Position numbers and translations under genes: made by a program. Below, piece by piece: positions 37,190 to 47,986 of a stretch of 64,000 nt of DNA (its first letter is position 1; each line of letters opens with the position of its first letter). Source of the stretch: Hygrophila difformis. Lineage: Eukaryota; Streptophyta; Magnoliopsida; Lamiales; Acanthaceae. The stretch lies in the NCBI GenBank assembly GCA_030278955.1, contig JAOANR010000006.1, positions 5,265,310 through 5,329,309 on the forward strand, given 5' to 3'. A model generated the notes under the pieces. The model had not been told where the DNA came from. It saw only the letters and a program-made list of their open reading frames with translations, and did not search any database.

Positions 37190-37879
37190 GCAGCAGCTAG
37201 GCAAAACAATTCAAGAAATCAGGAAAAAAAAATCGTAACTCAAGAACTAGGAGCCCGTATATAGTGAAAGAATTTTATTTTTTAGATTTTTTATTAAAAA
37301 ATCAAGATACCAAGAAACCGACGATCATCCAAGAAACCAGAACTTTGCGAGGCAAAATAATTCAAGAAGTCAAGAAAATTATCAAAGAAACAGAAAAGAG
37401 TAAAAGAAAAAAAAATCGTAAAACAAGACCTAGGAGGCCGTATTTTTTGGTGACTAATCCTAAGGATCTGCGCGGTAAAGCAAGAAACTTGAATCCAACA
37501 AGAAAATCCGACACCGTCCATGCTTGCAGAATTGTAGGTTATACAAGAATCTAAATCAAGAAGAATCATCAAAAGCTGATGTTTTTTTAATGCGAATAAA
37601 ATCAAGAAAATTCAATAATCGATTTTATATACAGACAAGAAAACTCGAGAATTATCACCGGTACTGGAATCAAAGATTCGAAATAGCCGTATCAAAAATT
37701 CTTTAAAACTGCTCTTTCTTTTCTCAATTTCCTAATAAACTCAGAAAGTTGGAAAGAGAAAGGGGAGAAAAATGATAAAGAAGAAAGAAAGTAAAAAACA
37801 ATAAACCAAGAAAAAAGGAAAAGAAAGAGAAAATAGAGAATGGCAGAAGAGTAGCCGCTGAACGAAGTACATGAACAAA

Positions 37880-38101
37880 ATGCGCAGTAGCTTATTTTAT
37901 AGGCAAAGGAAGCCCCTCGCCGCCTCCTGATTCCAACGGTCATAATATTATTGGGCTGGGCTAAACTGGGCTTGTCTCCTAATTTTCTCGGCCCAACATT
38001 AAAAGAAGCCTCCTCCTGATTCCAATGGTCATAATATTATTGGGCTGGGCTAAACTGGGCTTGTCTCCTAATTTTCTTGGCCCAAAATTAAAAGAAGAAC
38101 A
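37880..38101 (-). promoter_or_regulatory. Promoter-like cassette, copy C, with 89-bp tandem duplication
   Basis: Minus strand: GGCCCA/TGGGCC-type motifs, AGCCCA motifs, the CCCAATAATATT box and TATAAA (37901-37896) in CCTATAAAATAAG, as in copies A and B. The segment carrying the CCAAT-like and GGCCCA motifs is present twice in tandem, starting at 37925 and 38014 (89-bp unit, nearly identical), so the upstream elements are doubled here. It lies about 300 bases downstream of exon 1, where an intron would be expected. Confidence 0.6.
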
Positions 38102-38208
38102 CTTGATGGACACATGAGATTTCGAGAAGCGCCTCTGGTCCGGAGATCACTGCTACCTTACGAAGAAATCAGATGAAGCCGTCCCTAACTCCCAAGTCAT
38201 ACACAGAT

Positions 38209-38495
38209 TCAAGGCCACCGTATCATTTATCAACACAAGGGGAGAAAACTGAATCAAGTTTGATAGAAAGTTCGGCGGCGTGAGGACGAGGGACTAGGAA
38301 TCAGAAACAGCATCGACAGAGATTTGAACGGCGCTGGAGAATTAACGGCATTGAGATCAGGTATGAGTTTGAGATCATAACCTTTCGGCATTGAAAACTT
38401 TGGTAGCCGCAAGCGCGCAGCTGGCCTCTGAATAGCTACTATTCGCGAATCGCGAGTGACTCCATCATTGTCGTCTGTCCAGTTTCCATCGACAT
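38209..38495 (-). pseudogene. Exon 1 of a broken M1 aminopeptidase, syntenic copy
   Basis: The minus strand carries LPKFSMPKGYDLKLIPDLNA, collinear with the N-terminus of plant APM1 (LPKFAVPKRYD...). The frame from the upstream ATGs meets a TAG after SLAIRE, and another frameshift follows after about FKSLS. The exon is divergently placed against the twin-CX9C gene, the same relation as Arabidopsis At4g33090 (APM1) to At4g33100, so this is probably the ancestral position of the gene. Confidence 0.82.
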
Positions 38496-38747
38496 CATAT
38501 GCCCATTTAAATATGAAACCCTAAACTCAACTTCTTAAGTTCTACTGGTCAATGACAATGAGCTAGTGTCTATATGAGAAAAATAACAACGGACGGGGCC
38601 TACTAATGGGCTGAAGCCCATGATTGCTTGGCCCAAGACGATAAAATAAAAGGCAAAACCTGAAAATGGAAGGGATTTATTTGTTGCGGTCATTGTTTTA
38701 GGTCGCGGTTTAAACTGCGAATCCAACTGAATTCAACTAATCTGAAG
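38496..38747. promoter_or_regulatory. Compact bidirectional promoter with telo-box and site II motifs
   Basis: 250 bases between the dead aminopeptidase exon 1 and the twin-CX9C gene. It contains a telo-box AAACCCTAAA (38516-38525) and three site II-type motifs: TGGGCT (38607-38612), AGCCCA (38615-38620) and GGCCCA (38630-38635). The first two form the near-palindrome ATGGGCTGAAGCCCAT. Such motifs are typical of housekeeping and mitochondrial-protein genes in plants (TCP-factor binding), which fits the gene on the right. Confidence 0.6.
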
Positions 38748-39179
38748 ATGGGGAATTTGAGGGACAAGAAGAACTCGTCTTCTTCTGCAACTTCACCCTG
38801 TTCCCATCTCAGGACTGCCTATCACAATTGCTTCAACAGGTAATTAATTATCAAAGCTCTTGTCTCCTGTTTTCCTTTCTGAGTTTTTCCTTTTATTTGT
38901 TTCGTGATAATTTTTGAAAAGATGGTACTCCGAGAAGTTCTTGAAGGGTGAATGGGATAAAAAAGAGTGTGTTTCTGAATGGGACAAGTACAGAGAATGT
39001 TTGTCTGTAAGTCGAGTGAAATTCACCTGTTTCAAATTTGAGGGCAAGATATCATGCTTCCTTTTAATACTTGAGTTGTTATTGTTTGGCAGAAACATTT
39101 GGATGATAAGCATCTAAGTAGGTTCTTGGAAGCTGATGATGTTGTGGGTTTCAACTGTAAAGCAGAATCTCAGAACTAA
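38748..39179 (+). CDS. TRIAP1/Mdm35-like twin CX9C protein (UPF0203)
   Basis: Coding exons 38748-38839, 38922-39006 and 39093-39179, with GT-AG borders and continuous phase, give 87 aa. Two CX9C motifs are visible: C-SHLRTAYHN-C (residues 18-28) and C-VSEWDKYRE-C (residues 47-57), the hallmark of intermembrane-space proteins imported and oxidised by the MIA40 pathway. The sequence is close to Arabidopsis At4g33100. Yeast Mdm35 and human TRIAP1 pair with Ups/PRELI proteins to move phosphatidic acid between mitochondrial membranes, and the plant protein probably does likewise. The Ser-rich start is normal for the plant family. Confidence 0.92.
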
Positions 39180-39415
39180 GCTGTTTTTCTTAGTGATCTC
39201 ATGTAATATTAGATGTTTAATTGTTCTTGTTCTTTATTTGAGTTATGTTAAATTGACGATTGTGTCAAAGAAACAACGCTCTTAACAATTCAAAAGCAAT
39301 CTTATGTGAAAATCATAATCTTGATAAACCCCAATAAATCATGTTCAAGAATCAACGGAGCAAGCAAATAAGTATCTTTTTCTCGCCAATCTTAGATAAT
39401 GTGAAGCAAGAGCTT

Positions 39416-41253
39416 CTATTTTTTCTTGAAAAGGAAATGCGCGACCATCCATTCTTCCCCATTGTTGTACCCAAATAGTTCTGCAACGGCTATGAAAAAT
39501 GTTCTCCAGTACACTATCCACTTTACGGTTGAATCTTTGCCGTAAGTGGATTCCATTATTGGCTTTATGGAACTCAAGTTTTGGTCCATCTTCTTTAGCC
39601 ATTCCTCACTGCAAGCATAATCATTTTGGTTATTTCTTCTGTTTATGATCTCATATGTATATTAGTATTTCATATTAGCAGAATTTTGAGCACACATATC
39701 TACCTCGTTTGTGCATAATGGTTGCCATTCACGAGCCAATGATTGACTATAGAGACATCCTCCTGCAGAGGAAAATGTTAAGAGGCAATCAAAAAGATAC
39801 ACGATTCCTAGATTGATTTTAAGTATATAACATGGATCTGAGTAAGGGGCAGCTCACTTGAAAATAGAGTAGCAGGTTTGCAGAGGGCATTGTGCCTCCC
39901 GTGAAGAAGTACCTAGTGATCCAATCATCCTCCCCAACATCCTGCATTATGATATGGTGTAGGCCATCAATTGAACTTTGGTCAGATATTTAAAATGCAC
40001 GAGATAGGAAAAACACAACATAGCGATGTTAAAGAGTCGTGGCTGAGATTACCTCGAAATGATAAGCAAATGTTTTGTGGCAAAAATAATGAATGAATAG
40101 AAGGGCACCAGGTTTCATCCATCTTGATATCTTCTCAAGAAGATCGTGGTAGTTTTTCATATGCTGTTTGAATTAAAACAGGAAATTTATAAGCTTGGCA
40201 ACAGGAACTAATGTACCACATGTTAAAATAGGATATGGTGCTACCTCAAACATTTCAATGGAAAATATTCTGTCATAGGCACCATCCATGTCAAAGGTAC
40301 TTATGTCTGCAACAATGATATTCACATTGTGCAGCTTTTGATCTCTGAGAAGCAGAACAAGTTTAGGATATAATAATGATAACAACTTCTAAGGGGTTCC
40401 ATGACCGAGAGAACAAAAAATGCAAGTAATACCTGCACCGTTCCTCAATATGTGCTTTCTGGGTTATTGAATTGCAAATCCCGGTAATCTGGCAACTGGG
40501 GTACTTTTGTGCTAAATATAAAGAAAGAGATCCCCAGCCACATCCAACATCAAGAACAGAATGACCATCTTCTATTTGTGACCTCTCACAATACAGTTCC
40601 AGCATGGCCTTCTCCGCGTCATCCAAGGTACTTGACTTGTCCGGGAAAAGGCAGCAACTGCACAAATTACAATGCCATTTTAATCCAGTTGGATTCACAA
40701 ATCTATAGTACATGTCGTAAGAATGCAATTGCAGTTACCTGTATTTAAGATGCTCTCCAAGGACAAGCGTGAAGAAGGATGTAGGAAGTTCATAGTGCTG
40801 GGACTTTGGCTTTTCAGTTTTGATAGCTATAGGCATTTCTTTCAATGCTGCAACAAAGATAACACAAACTAAATCGAATTCGACTCCCACACGGTATTAT
40901 AGACATTTTCACAAATGAAACTAATTAACCGTCCATTCAATGTAATGTATCGTTGTAGTGTAGACACAGGACCGGATAAAGATAAGATGCAATCAATAAA
41001 TACATCCGAGAAAAACAATGACGAAAGAGAGGAGCAACTGACAAGAAGCAAATTGGAGGAGATCGGACAACTGAAGTTGCGCGGAGGACTGGTAACCGGA
41101 GCGAAGGCGAGCGGCGAGGAGGAGGCGAGTGAAGCGGCGGATGAGAGCGTCAGGCAGCAAGTTTCGCTCAAGCAAACCGAGCAGGAGGCGAACGGTTCTG
41201 TTGTATGGCGCCCGCACAAGCGAATCCAGAACTCCGCCAGTGGGAGAGGTCAT
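39416..41253 (-). CDS. Coclaurine N-methyltransferase-like SAM methyltransferase, eight exons
   Basis: Coding exons on the minus strand: 41253-41043, 40847-40739, 40657-40433, 40344-40245, 40163-40053, 39941-39858, 39762-39704 and 39608-39416. Phases agree, giving 363 aa. It belongs to the CFA-synthase/coclaurine N-methyltransferase family (CMAS fold). Seen: SAM motif I VLDVGCGWGS (about residues 141-150), LYLAQKYPSCQITGICNS, VNIIVADISTFDM, FEHMKNYHDLL, FIHYFCHKTFAYHFE, ITRYFFTGGTMPSA and the C-terminal NNGEEWMVAHFLFKKK. It is closest by memory to Arabidopsis At4g33110/At4g33120, whose substrates are poorly defined, so making benzylisoquinoline alkaloids should not be assumed. There is no signal peptide. 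Exon 1 (MTSPTGGVLD...) is the least conserved part. The gene converges on the twin-CX9C gene. Confidence 0.92.
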
Positions 41254-42094
41254 GGTGACCGGTGAGATACTGAGATTGAGATTGAGATGGAAAAGGTCAT
41301 TAGTCAGTGTCTTCTGGAGTCTCCATCTCGTCTATTATCGTTTCTTCTCTGGGGAAGAGAATAGGCCACGTATCATAATCCACGGGTGTACTTTATACTA
41401 GTATCGATTTTCACCTTTTAATTATTTTATATTGCGTGAATCTAAATTTAATTTAAGTCAAACGACTATTTAGTAGTATTAAATTCTACTATGGATTCAA
41501 TAAAATTCTGATTATATTTTATTTTATATAATTATATTAAAAATAAAATTAAATCTATTTCATTAATAGTATCAAAATTTTCTCCCCATCAAATAAAAAA
41601 GAACGGAAGTAGTATGTTTTTTCGTTGGAGGAAATTATAACCTTTATTGTGACGTGCCCTGGCTGGATCCATGTATAGATTAGGGGTGGTATATGATATC
41701 ATTTTAAATTAATAAAATTATTATTTAAATGTCATTTTTTTGTTTAATTAAATTAGATTTAGTGACACAATTTAAATTTTATTGTAATGCTTCAATCATT
41801 CATTTTTACTAAATTTTTCTTAATATTTTTTTATTGTAATTATTATCCATAATTTCAATATATATTCTATTATTTTTTGGAATATCACTTAAAAAAAACT
41901 TCTGAATCCATTGACCCTGTAAGAGTGTTTAGTTAATGGGTATTGGCTATTGACTAGTTCACCAGACAGATGAGACAAGGCAGAAATCATCTCTATTTTC
42001 ATTTCTAAATGCTACTACACTAATTAAGTGATAATACTCCGCCAAAAAAATTAAGTGATAATAAAGTACCCTTGTGAAAACATTTCTTTATACT
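41254..42094. other. AT-rich spacer, methyltransferase upstream region
   Basis: The first ~150 bases should include the methyltransferase leader and promoter. The rest is strongly AT-rich with no coding signal or recognisable transposon end. Confidence 0.5.
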
Positions 42095-42291
42095 CCCCCA
42101 AGGATATATCGACCAAACCCTTTATAATTCTATTATTTTTTAATTGTTCTATTTCAATCATTGTTTTCAATTAGCTAATTTGGAGTTTTATTTAATTATG
42201 TTAGAGAATAATTTTGAAGATAAGTCTAACATGAATTTTGTAGTTTGTAATTTCTACTTTTTCATTATTACTTTATCATTTTTACAATTCC

Positions 42292-43529
42292 GTTAGGGTG
42301 CGACTAAGCATTTTTGACTTGATGTACTGTGGTACATCGCAACCATTGATTTAATTTATAAATTGATGGTTGAGATTAACTTAAAGGTTAAAATAGTAAA
42401 TTTGCTACATTTAGTTTGTAAACAGACAATTGCTGATTCTTCCATTCTTCTTCCGCTCTTCTTATTCTTCCGTTCTTCTTCTCTTCTTCTTTGCATTTCA
42501 AGGATTGATCTCATATTACCATCCAATTTGCTTAATTACGCTGCTATACATAGATATACGTCGCTGAATTGAATTGTTCATGAAAACGTACCCGAAATAT
42601 TCTAGTTGAGTCGCTGAATTATTCTTCATAGCATCGCTGAATTATTCTTCATAGCATCCCTGAATTCTTCTTGACGGCCTCGCTGAATTCTTCTTTGTAG
42701 CGTCGCTGAATTCTTCTGTGTAATGTGGCTGAATGCTGAACTCTTCTAGGATAGTGTCGCTTAAATATTTTTTATAGCATCACTAAATTATTTTTTTTGT
42801 AGCATGATTGAAATTATCTATTAATATATTTGTTACCATTCGTTGATGATTATTTGAAAATATTAGATTAGATATGATATTATTTACCAAATATTAGATA
42901 TGATAACATACTAAATATAGGTTTACCAAATATTAGATATGGTATTATTTATCAAATATTAGATATGATAACAGAATTATTTTTGGTAGCATCGCTGAAT
43001 CATTCTTGGTAGCGTCGCTGAATTCTGCTTGGTACCATCGCTGAATTCCTCTACTTGATCTCGCTGAAATATACTTGATAGCATCCCTTCATTATTTTTG
43101 ATAGCATCACAGAATTATTTTTGGTAGCATCGCTGAATCATTCTAGGTTGCATCGCTGAATTATTCTTGGTACCATCGCTGAATTATGCTAGATACGGTC
43201 GCTGAAATATATTTGATAGCATCCCTTCATTATTTTTGGTAGCATCACATAATTGTTTTTGGTAGCATCGCTGAATCATTCTAGGTTGCGTCGCTGAATT
43301 ATTCTTGGTACCATCGCTGAATTATGCTAGATACGGTCGCTGAATTCCTCTACTTGTGGTCCCTGAAATATATTTTATAGCATCACTTACTGAAATGCAT
43401 TGTTTTTAAAATGAACTATTATTGTGTTATGACAATTATACCCTTTTTCATTTACAACCCTTGGATTTTAAACGGACGCTTCAGATCGCTGCCTTGATGT
43501 GCTGCGGGATTTGTTGATCGCACGCTAAC
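42292..43529. mobile_element. Putative non-autonomous element with short terminal inverted repeats
   Basis: The left end reads GTTAGGGTGCGACTAA and the reverse complement of the right end GTTAGCGTGCGATCAA (13 of 16 match). Subterminal sequence is also partly shared (GATGTACTGTGGTACATCG left, GATGTGCTGCGGG right). There is no coding capacity and most of the interior is a degenerate minisatellite. No target-site duplication is evident directly at the ends, so element status is tentative. Confidence 0.45.
42590..43385. repeat. Degenerate minisatellite, about 23-26 bp unit
   Basis: More than 25 imperfect copies of a unit like GTAGCATCGCTGAATTATTC, in two runs (about 42590-42810 and 42975-43385) separated by a section with several copies of AAATATTAGATATGATA. 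A higher-order repeat of about 120 bases is visible in the right part, where the series TAGCATCCCTTCATTATTTT to GATACGGTCGCTGAA appears twice (from about 43080 and 43200). Confidence 0.85.
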
Positions 43530-43789
43530 TGGACCCTCATTTTTATATTTAGCCTTGTAACGAATCATATAAAATCATCCAAAGTCGAGTAATTTAAAAT
43601 AATGAATGAAATGAAACAATTAAAAAAGAACGGATGTAGTATATCATTTGCTCATTAAAAAAAAACCCTTTCATTTCATTTAATAAAAAAAAAAAAAAAA
43701 ACCTTTATATCATCAAATCATGCACAAGCCTATCAGCGTGTGGCGCGTGTCCAGAAAGCAACCCCCAAGGATATATCGACCAAACCCTT

Positions 43790-44550
43790 GATCCATTTCC
43801 GGCCCCCAAAAATCCCATTTTAATATCTACACATCCCTAAATAAAGACAAAACTTCATTACTTTTCGTGTTTTGGACAGGGATGAGGATTCTTCAACCCT
43901 GATTTCTTGATTCAATTCCCGTAAGGTTTAATCAAGTTTATTCTTCATTTTATGCTTCAATTTCATATTTAAACATCTGCAGCTTTAGTTGTTGCCCGGC
44001 TAAAGGGGATTTCATTAGTCATTTTCTATCTACTTATTTACTCGTTACCTTCTTTGGTTCTAATTCGTAGATCCTTGATATTGGCCATCACTTCTGTTAT
44101 TTATCGCCGATTTTATTTGTTATTTCCAGTAGTTGGCACTTGGCCCATGTATGTTGTAGGTGCAGGGTGTCCTTTTCCCTGTTATATGTAGGACTTCGAA
44201 TTAGGGATTTTGGAATATTTGTAATATATTGTTGGTTAAGATTCCCATCTATCGAATTCTTAAGAAGTATAATGAAGGCAAAGTTCATGTAGGGATATTG
44301 AATTTCTGTTTGTGTATTTCTGAAAATTTCAACTTGCTAATTGCTGAAGATATAGCTTAAATTTCCAAGAAGACCTGAATGAAATGGATTCAAAAGCCCA
44401 CTGAAAACTGGCAAGTATCTAGAGTTTAGTTTCTAAATGATTTCTTTTCCTTCCAATTTGGAGATTCAGTAGTTATCCTTTCATTTAGGAGTTCAGGAAT
44501 TTTTATGGGATTTACATACTTTCTTACAGGATTTACTGTGGTAGTGAAGG
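43790..44550 (+). promoter_or_regulatory. Presumed promoter and intron-bearing leader of the NT-C2 gene
   Basis: About 760 non-coding bases precede the start codon. A 3' splice-site-like TTTCTTACAG lies 22 bases before the ATG at 44551, so a leader intron is likely. The 28-bp repeat copy at 43762-43789 lies at the upstream edge. Confidence 0.45.
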
Positions 44551-47500
44551 ATGTCATCAAAAGTTGAGTCTGAAAAGGGAAAAGATGAAGATTTCAATAG
44601 CGAGCTTTTGTTGCGTGACATTGAAGAAATTAGCAAAGCCCTTTATTTACTGCCAAAAGCATTTAATTCATCCATCGGTAATCAGCCAAGCATGACAAGC
44701 ATTCCTAGTAATTCAGAATCTATATCGAAAGTCATCATCCAAGATACATCAATAAGGAACAAAATATCATCAATTCAAAGTTCTTCAAGAAAAAACAAGA
44801 AGTCGTCAATATGGAACTGGAATCCTTTAAAGGCTCTTATGCATTCCCATCATCATCGAGTCAACTGTTGTTTCTATCTCAATGTGCATATTGTTGAAGG
44901 ATTGCCTTCAGATTTCAATGGCCTCAATCTATTCATTACATGGAAGCCGAAGGGGGGGATACCACAAACTTGCCTTGCTTCTGTCTGTGATGGAATGGCT
45001 GAGTTCGAAGAGACGCTTATGCATCAGTGTGTTATCTATGCTAATAGCACTGGGAACCGGACTTTAGCAAAGTATGAGCCCAAGCTCTTCTTGCTGCATA
45101 CATATGTGATTGATACACGTGAACAAGCTGTTGATATTGGGAAACACTGGGTTGATCTAACAAGGCTGCTCCCACTTACTTTGGAGGAATTGGGAGGGAC
45201 CAAGAGGAGCTCAGGGAAGTGGACGACTAGTTTTAAGCTTGCAGGAAAGGCTGAAGGTGCTGTGCTGAATGTTAGTTTTGGGTTTTCAGTAATGGGTGGT
45301 AAGTCATTTGATCCAGGTTACTTTGTGAAAGGTCCTGATGTTGTGAATGATGGTAGATCAATAAGGATAAATGATTCTATTGATTTAGGAAGTAATAGAG
45401 CCAACCAGTCGCATAACTTGGGAAGTTTCTTGGCCATACCAACTCAAGGGTCATATCATCAGACACAGTCAGGCACAAAATTTCCTGATGAAATAATCCC
45501 AAACAGGGAATTGGAGCTTGGGAAGTCTCTTAATTTATTATATCAGAAACTTGATGAGGAAAGGGTGCAGAATTCTATAGCATTTGACCTCTTTCATGAT
45601 TCCTCAGAATCTGTAAATCAGAACTCGGTCCTCTCAGCTGCTGGTGGAAGCACAAGGCATGCAAGCAATGATACAGGGCTTAATGCAATTGAGCATGGAG
45701 AAGAAGTATCTATGGGGGATCAGGTTAACCAAGAACAACATGATAGTCTAAGATTTGATAGTTCTCTTGTGGAGATAGTAGACATTGCAGATATCTTCAA
45801 GGAAGATGATGCTTATGATGTGGATGTTGAAAGGATATCAAAGCTTGATATGAGTGAGTGTGTGCAGGATGATAGCACAACACGTGATGTGGAATCCAAA
45901 TATCAATGTAGATCTGATAAGGAGTCAGATGTCAAGGAACGTGATTCAGCTTCCTATGGCATGCTGGCTTCTGAACAAGTGGGCTTGGATCATTTTTGCT
46001 ACAACAGAAGTAATTCAAAAAATTCTGTTAGCTTATTGGATATTGCAGAATCTATAGAAAATGATTTTCTCAACTTCTTGAACATTGAGCAGGGCCGAGT
46101 TAATTTGTCTTCTGATAGTGGCATGGAATCCCCTAGAGAATGCCTTTTAAGAGAATTTGAAGAGGGGAGCACAGCTTTGGATAACCTATTTACTGATTCC
46201 GATTTTCTGGAAGAGCAGGAAATTTGCTCTGTGGCTCCACGTGCCTATGAGAGTCTGGAAGGTTCAGATGATTTTGATTTCTCATTTAGTATTCAAGCGG
46301 TAAGAAGTAATGATCATATTTGTCCAACCTGGACTGCTACAACAGGTGGAAATGCTAAAATGCTTGAGTCACAAGAAACTGAATCTTTAATGCAAGAGTG
46401 GGGTCTGAATGAAAAATATTTTCGGAATTCTCCTCGTGGCAGCTCAAGTGGATTTGGAAGTCCAGTCTTTCTTTCAGATGAACAACCATTGAAGTTACCT
46501 CCCCTTGGAGAAGGCCTGGGCCCAATAATTCAAACAAAAGATGGTGGTTTCCTGCGGCCAATCAATCCTTTACTTTTCCAAAATGCAACAAATGATGCCA
46601 AATTAATTGTTCAAGTATCTGCTCCTATGGTGTTACCTGCAGCGATGGGTTTTACTACTATGGAAATATTACAGTATTGGGCATCAGGTGGGGTTGAAAA
46701 GATGTCTGTCCAAGTAAAAGAAATGATGCCTTTGGAAGATATCACAGGGAAAACAATACAACAAGTAGTATCGGAAACTAAATCTGAATCATATGCTTCC
46801 AAGAGGTTTGTCAATCCACTTGATACCCTGTCATGAATTATATTGTATACACTTTATTGTTTATTTGTTTTATCACTTTTCATTGTTAATTCAAACTTTA
46901 TAGTCTTACACACTTTCTTATTTGCTTTACTTACTGCACAGCTGGGGTTTGCAGCATGTGTCCAAGGTTGGGCTTGAGTCACATGGTGAGGAAAAGGCAT
47001 CTGAAAATCTGCCATTTGTTGCTCAGAATTCTGATGGCCTGTACTCATGCACTAATTCAGAGGATATGGAGTCAGAATATGTTCGTTTGGAAAATCTTAT
47101 CCCTCTGGCTATACAAAATATTGAAGGACTTCTAATTGAAGGGCTGAAGGTTCAGTCTGGCCTGCAATGTAAGGATGCACCTTCAAGTATTTCGATCCAG
47201 TTTTCTGCAAATTCAGGCCTGGAGCATGACGATTTAGTTAAATCCTCTGTATCAGTGGAGGAATGGATAAGTCTGGATTCTGGAGGTTTTGACTGGACAA
47301 ATGGAACTGACGGAAATTTATTGAAAGTTTTTGCTGCGCATTGTCCCAATCTTACAGATTTTGACAGAGACCAGTTTGTGAAGGAAGATGACAGGTTCAG
47401 ATTACTGGATAGAAAGTTTGGGGTCTTTGATAAAAACTTTGTGATGGCTCTGAAAGTGCAGCTTAGGGATCCTTTGCGTGATTATGAAATGGTGGGTTCC

Positions 47501-47986
47501 AATATGCTTGCTCTGATTCGAGTGGAACGAGTTTACTCAGCCTTGCCACCTGATTTGCAATGCTCATCATCAGAGAAAAGTTGCAAAACAGGAAGGGATG
47601 GCTTGGATGAAAATTTTGTTCAAGAAGGGATTGACTTTCTGCAAAAACAAATTTGTGGGGAAGGCGTTCCTCTGTTTAAACTCTTGGATGCCCATCTTGC
47701 TGGTCTAAATGCTTTACCTGCAGATGAACACCTATGGGGAACTAGAAGACAGCACCAGTCTGGGGCCCGATGGTTGTTTTCTAGTGGCATTGCCAGGACC
47801 GAAAAGCACCATATTTCCAACTCAATTGCAATTATAAAGCCACCTAGGGGGATAATGAGAAAGGCATCGAAAGAAAATGTTTTGTGGAGCATATCCCCTC
47901 CATCTCAAGGTGAAGCTGTTCCATGGGACGAGCTGGTTGCACTAAATGTTCACATAAGAAATCCTGATATTATTTTTCCAAATTGA
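44551..47986 (+). CDS. PMIR1-like: PLASTID MOVEMENT IMPAIRED 1-RELATED (NT-C2 domain) protein
   Basis: Two coding exons, 44551-46805 and 46942-47986; the phase 2 junction joins ASK to SWGLQHV, giving 1099 aa. The N-terminus has LLRDIEEISKALYLLP, a short helix shared by the PMI1 family. An NT-C2 domain follows (about residues 95-245: FYLNVHIVEGLPSDFNGLNL, a basic strand, then SFKLAGKAEGAVLNVSFGFS). A long acidic, Ser-rich disordered middle part follows. The conserved C-terminal region begins near PPLGEGLGPIIQTKDGGFLR and includes PMVLPAAMGFTTMEILQYWA, MPLEDITGKTIQQV, YVRLENLIPLAIQNIEGLLI and VALKVQLRDPLRDYEMVG. PMI1 itself is a plasma-membrane-associated protein needed for chloroplast and nuclear movement; PMIR1/PMIR2 are less well understood. 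The protein ends NPDIIFPN. Confidence 0.9.

Larger units (their letters stand above)
32541..38495 (-). repeat. Duplicated block C of the decayed aminopeptidase region
   Basis: The shortest complete copy, running on the minus strand from an exon 1 copy (38495-38209) through the promoter-like cassette (37.9 kb), the AVTQFEP exon (35.7 kb) and the TLND segment (33.6 kb) to C-terminal fragments (33.1-32.8 kb). It shares order and much sequence with block B. It lies directly beside the twin-CX9C gene. Confidence 0.75.
42095..43789. repeat. Segment flanked by a 28-bp exact direct repeat
   Basis: The same 28 bases (beginning CCCCCAAGGATATATCGACC) occur at 42095-42122 and 43762-43789, in the same orientation. 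The second copy lies in the presumed promoter/leader of the NT-C2 gene. Between them is a 1.64-kb insert made largely of minisatellite sequence. The repeat is too long for a normal target-site duplication of a DNA transposon. Confidence 0.85.

Noticed and set aside
16374..38495. Helitron or Pack-MULE capture of aminopeptidase exons
   Set aside because: Scrambled gene fragments first suggested capture by a transposon, but exon 1 lies at the position syntenic with Arabidopsis APM1, no shared terminal structures bound the blocks, and the blocks are tandem on one strand.
39416..41253. Alkaloid biosynthesis role from the coclaurine N-methyltransferase similarity
   Set aside because: This subfamily is present in plants that make no benzylisoquinoline alkaloids (for example Arabidopsis), and no other pathway gene is nearby. 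Substrate cannot be read from the sequence.
42590..43385. CRISPR-like array
   Set aside because: Units are adjacent and degenerate with no unique spacers, and the host is a plant nuclear genome. It is a minisatellite.
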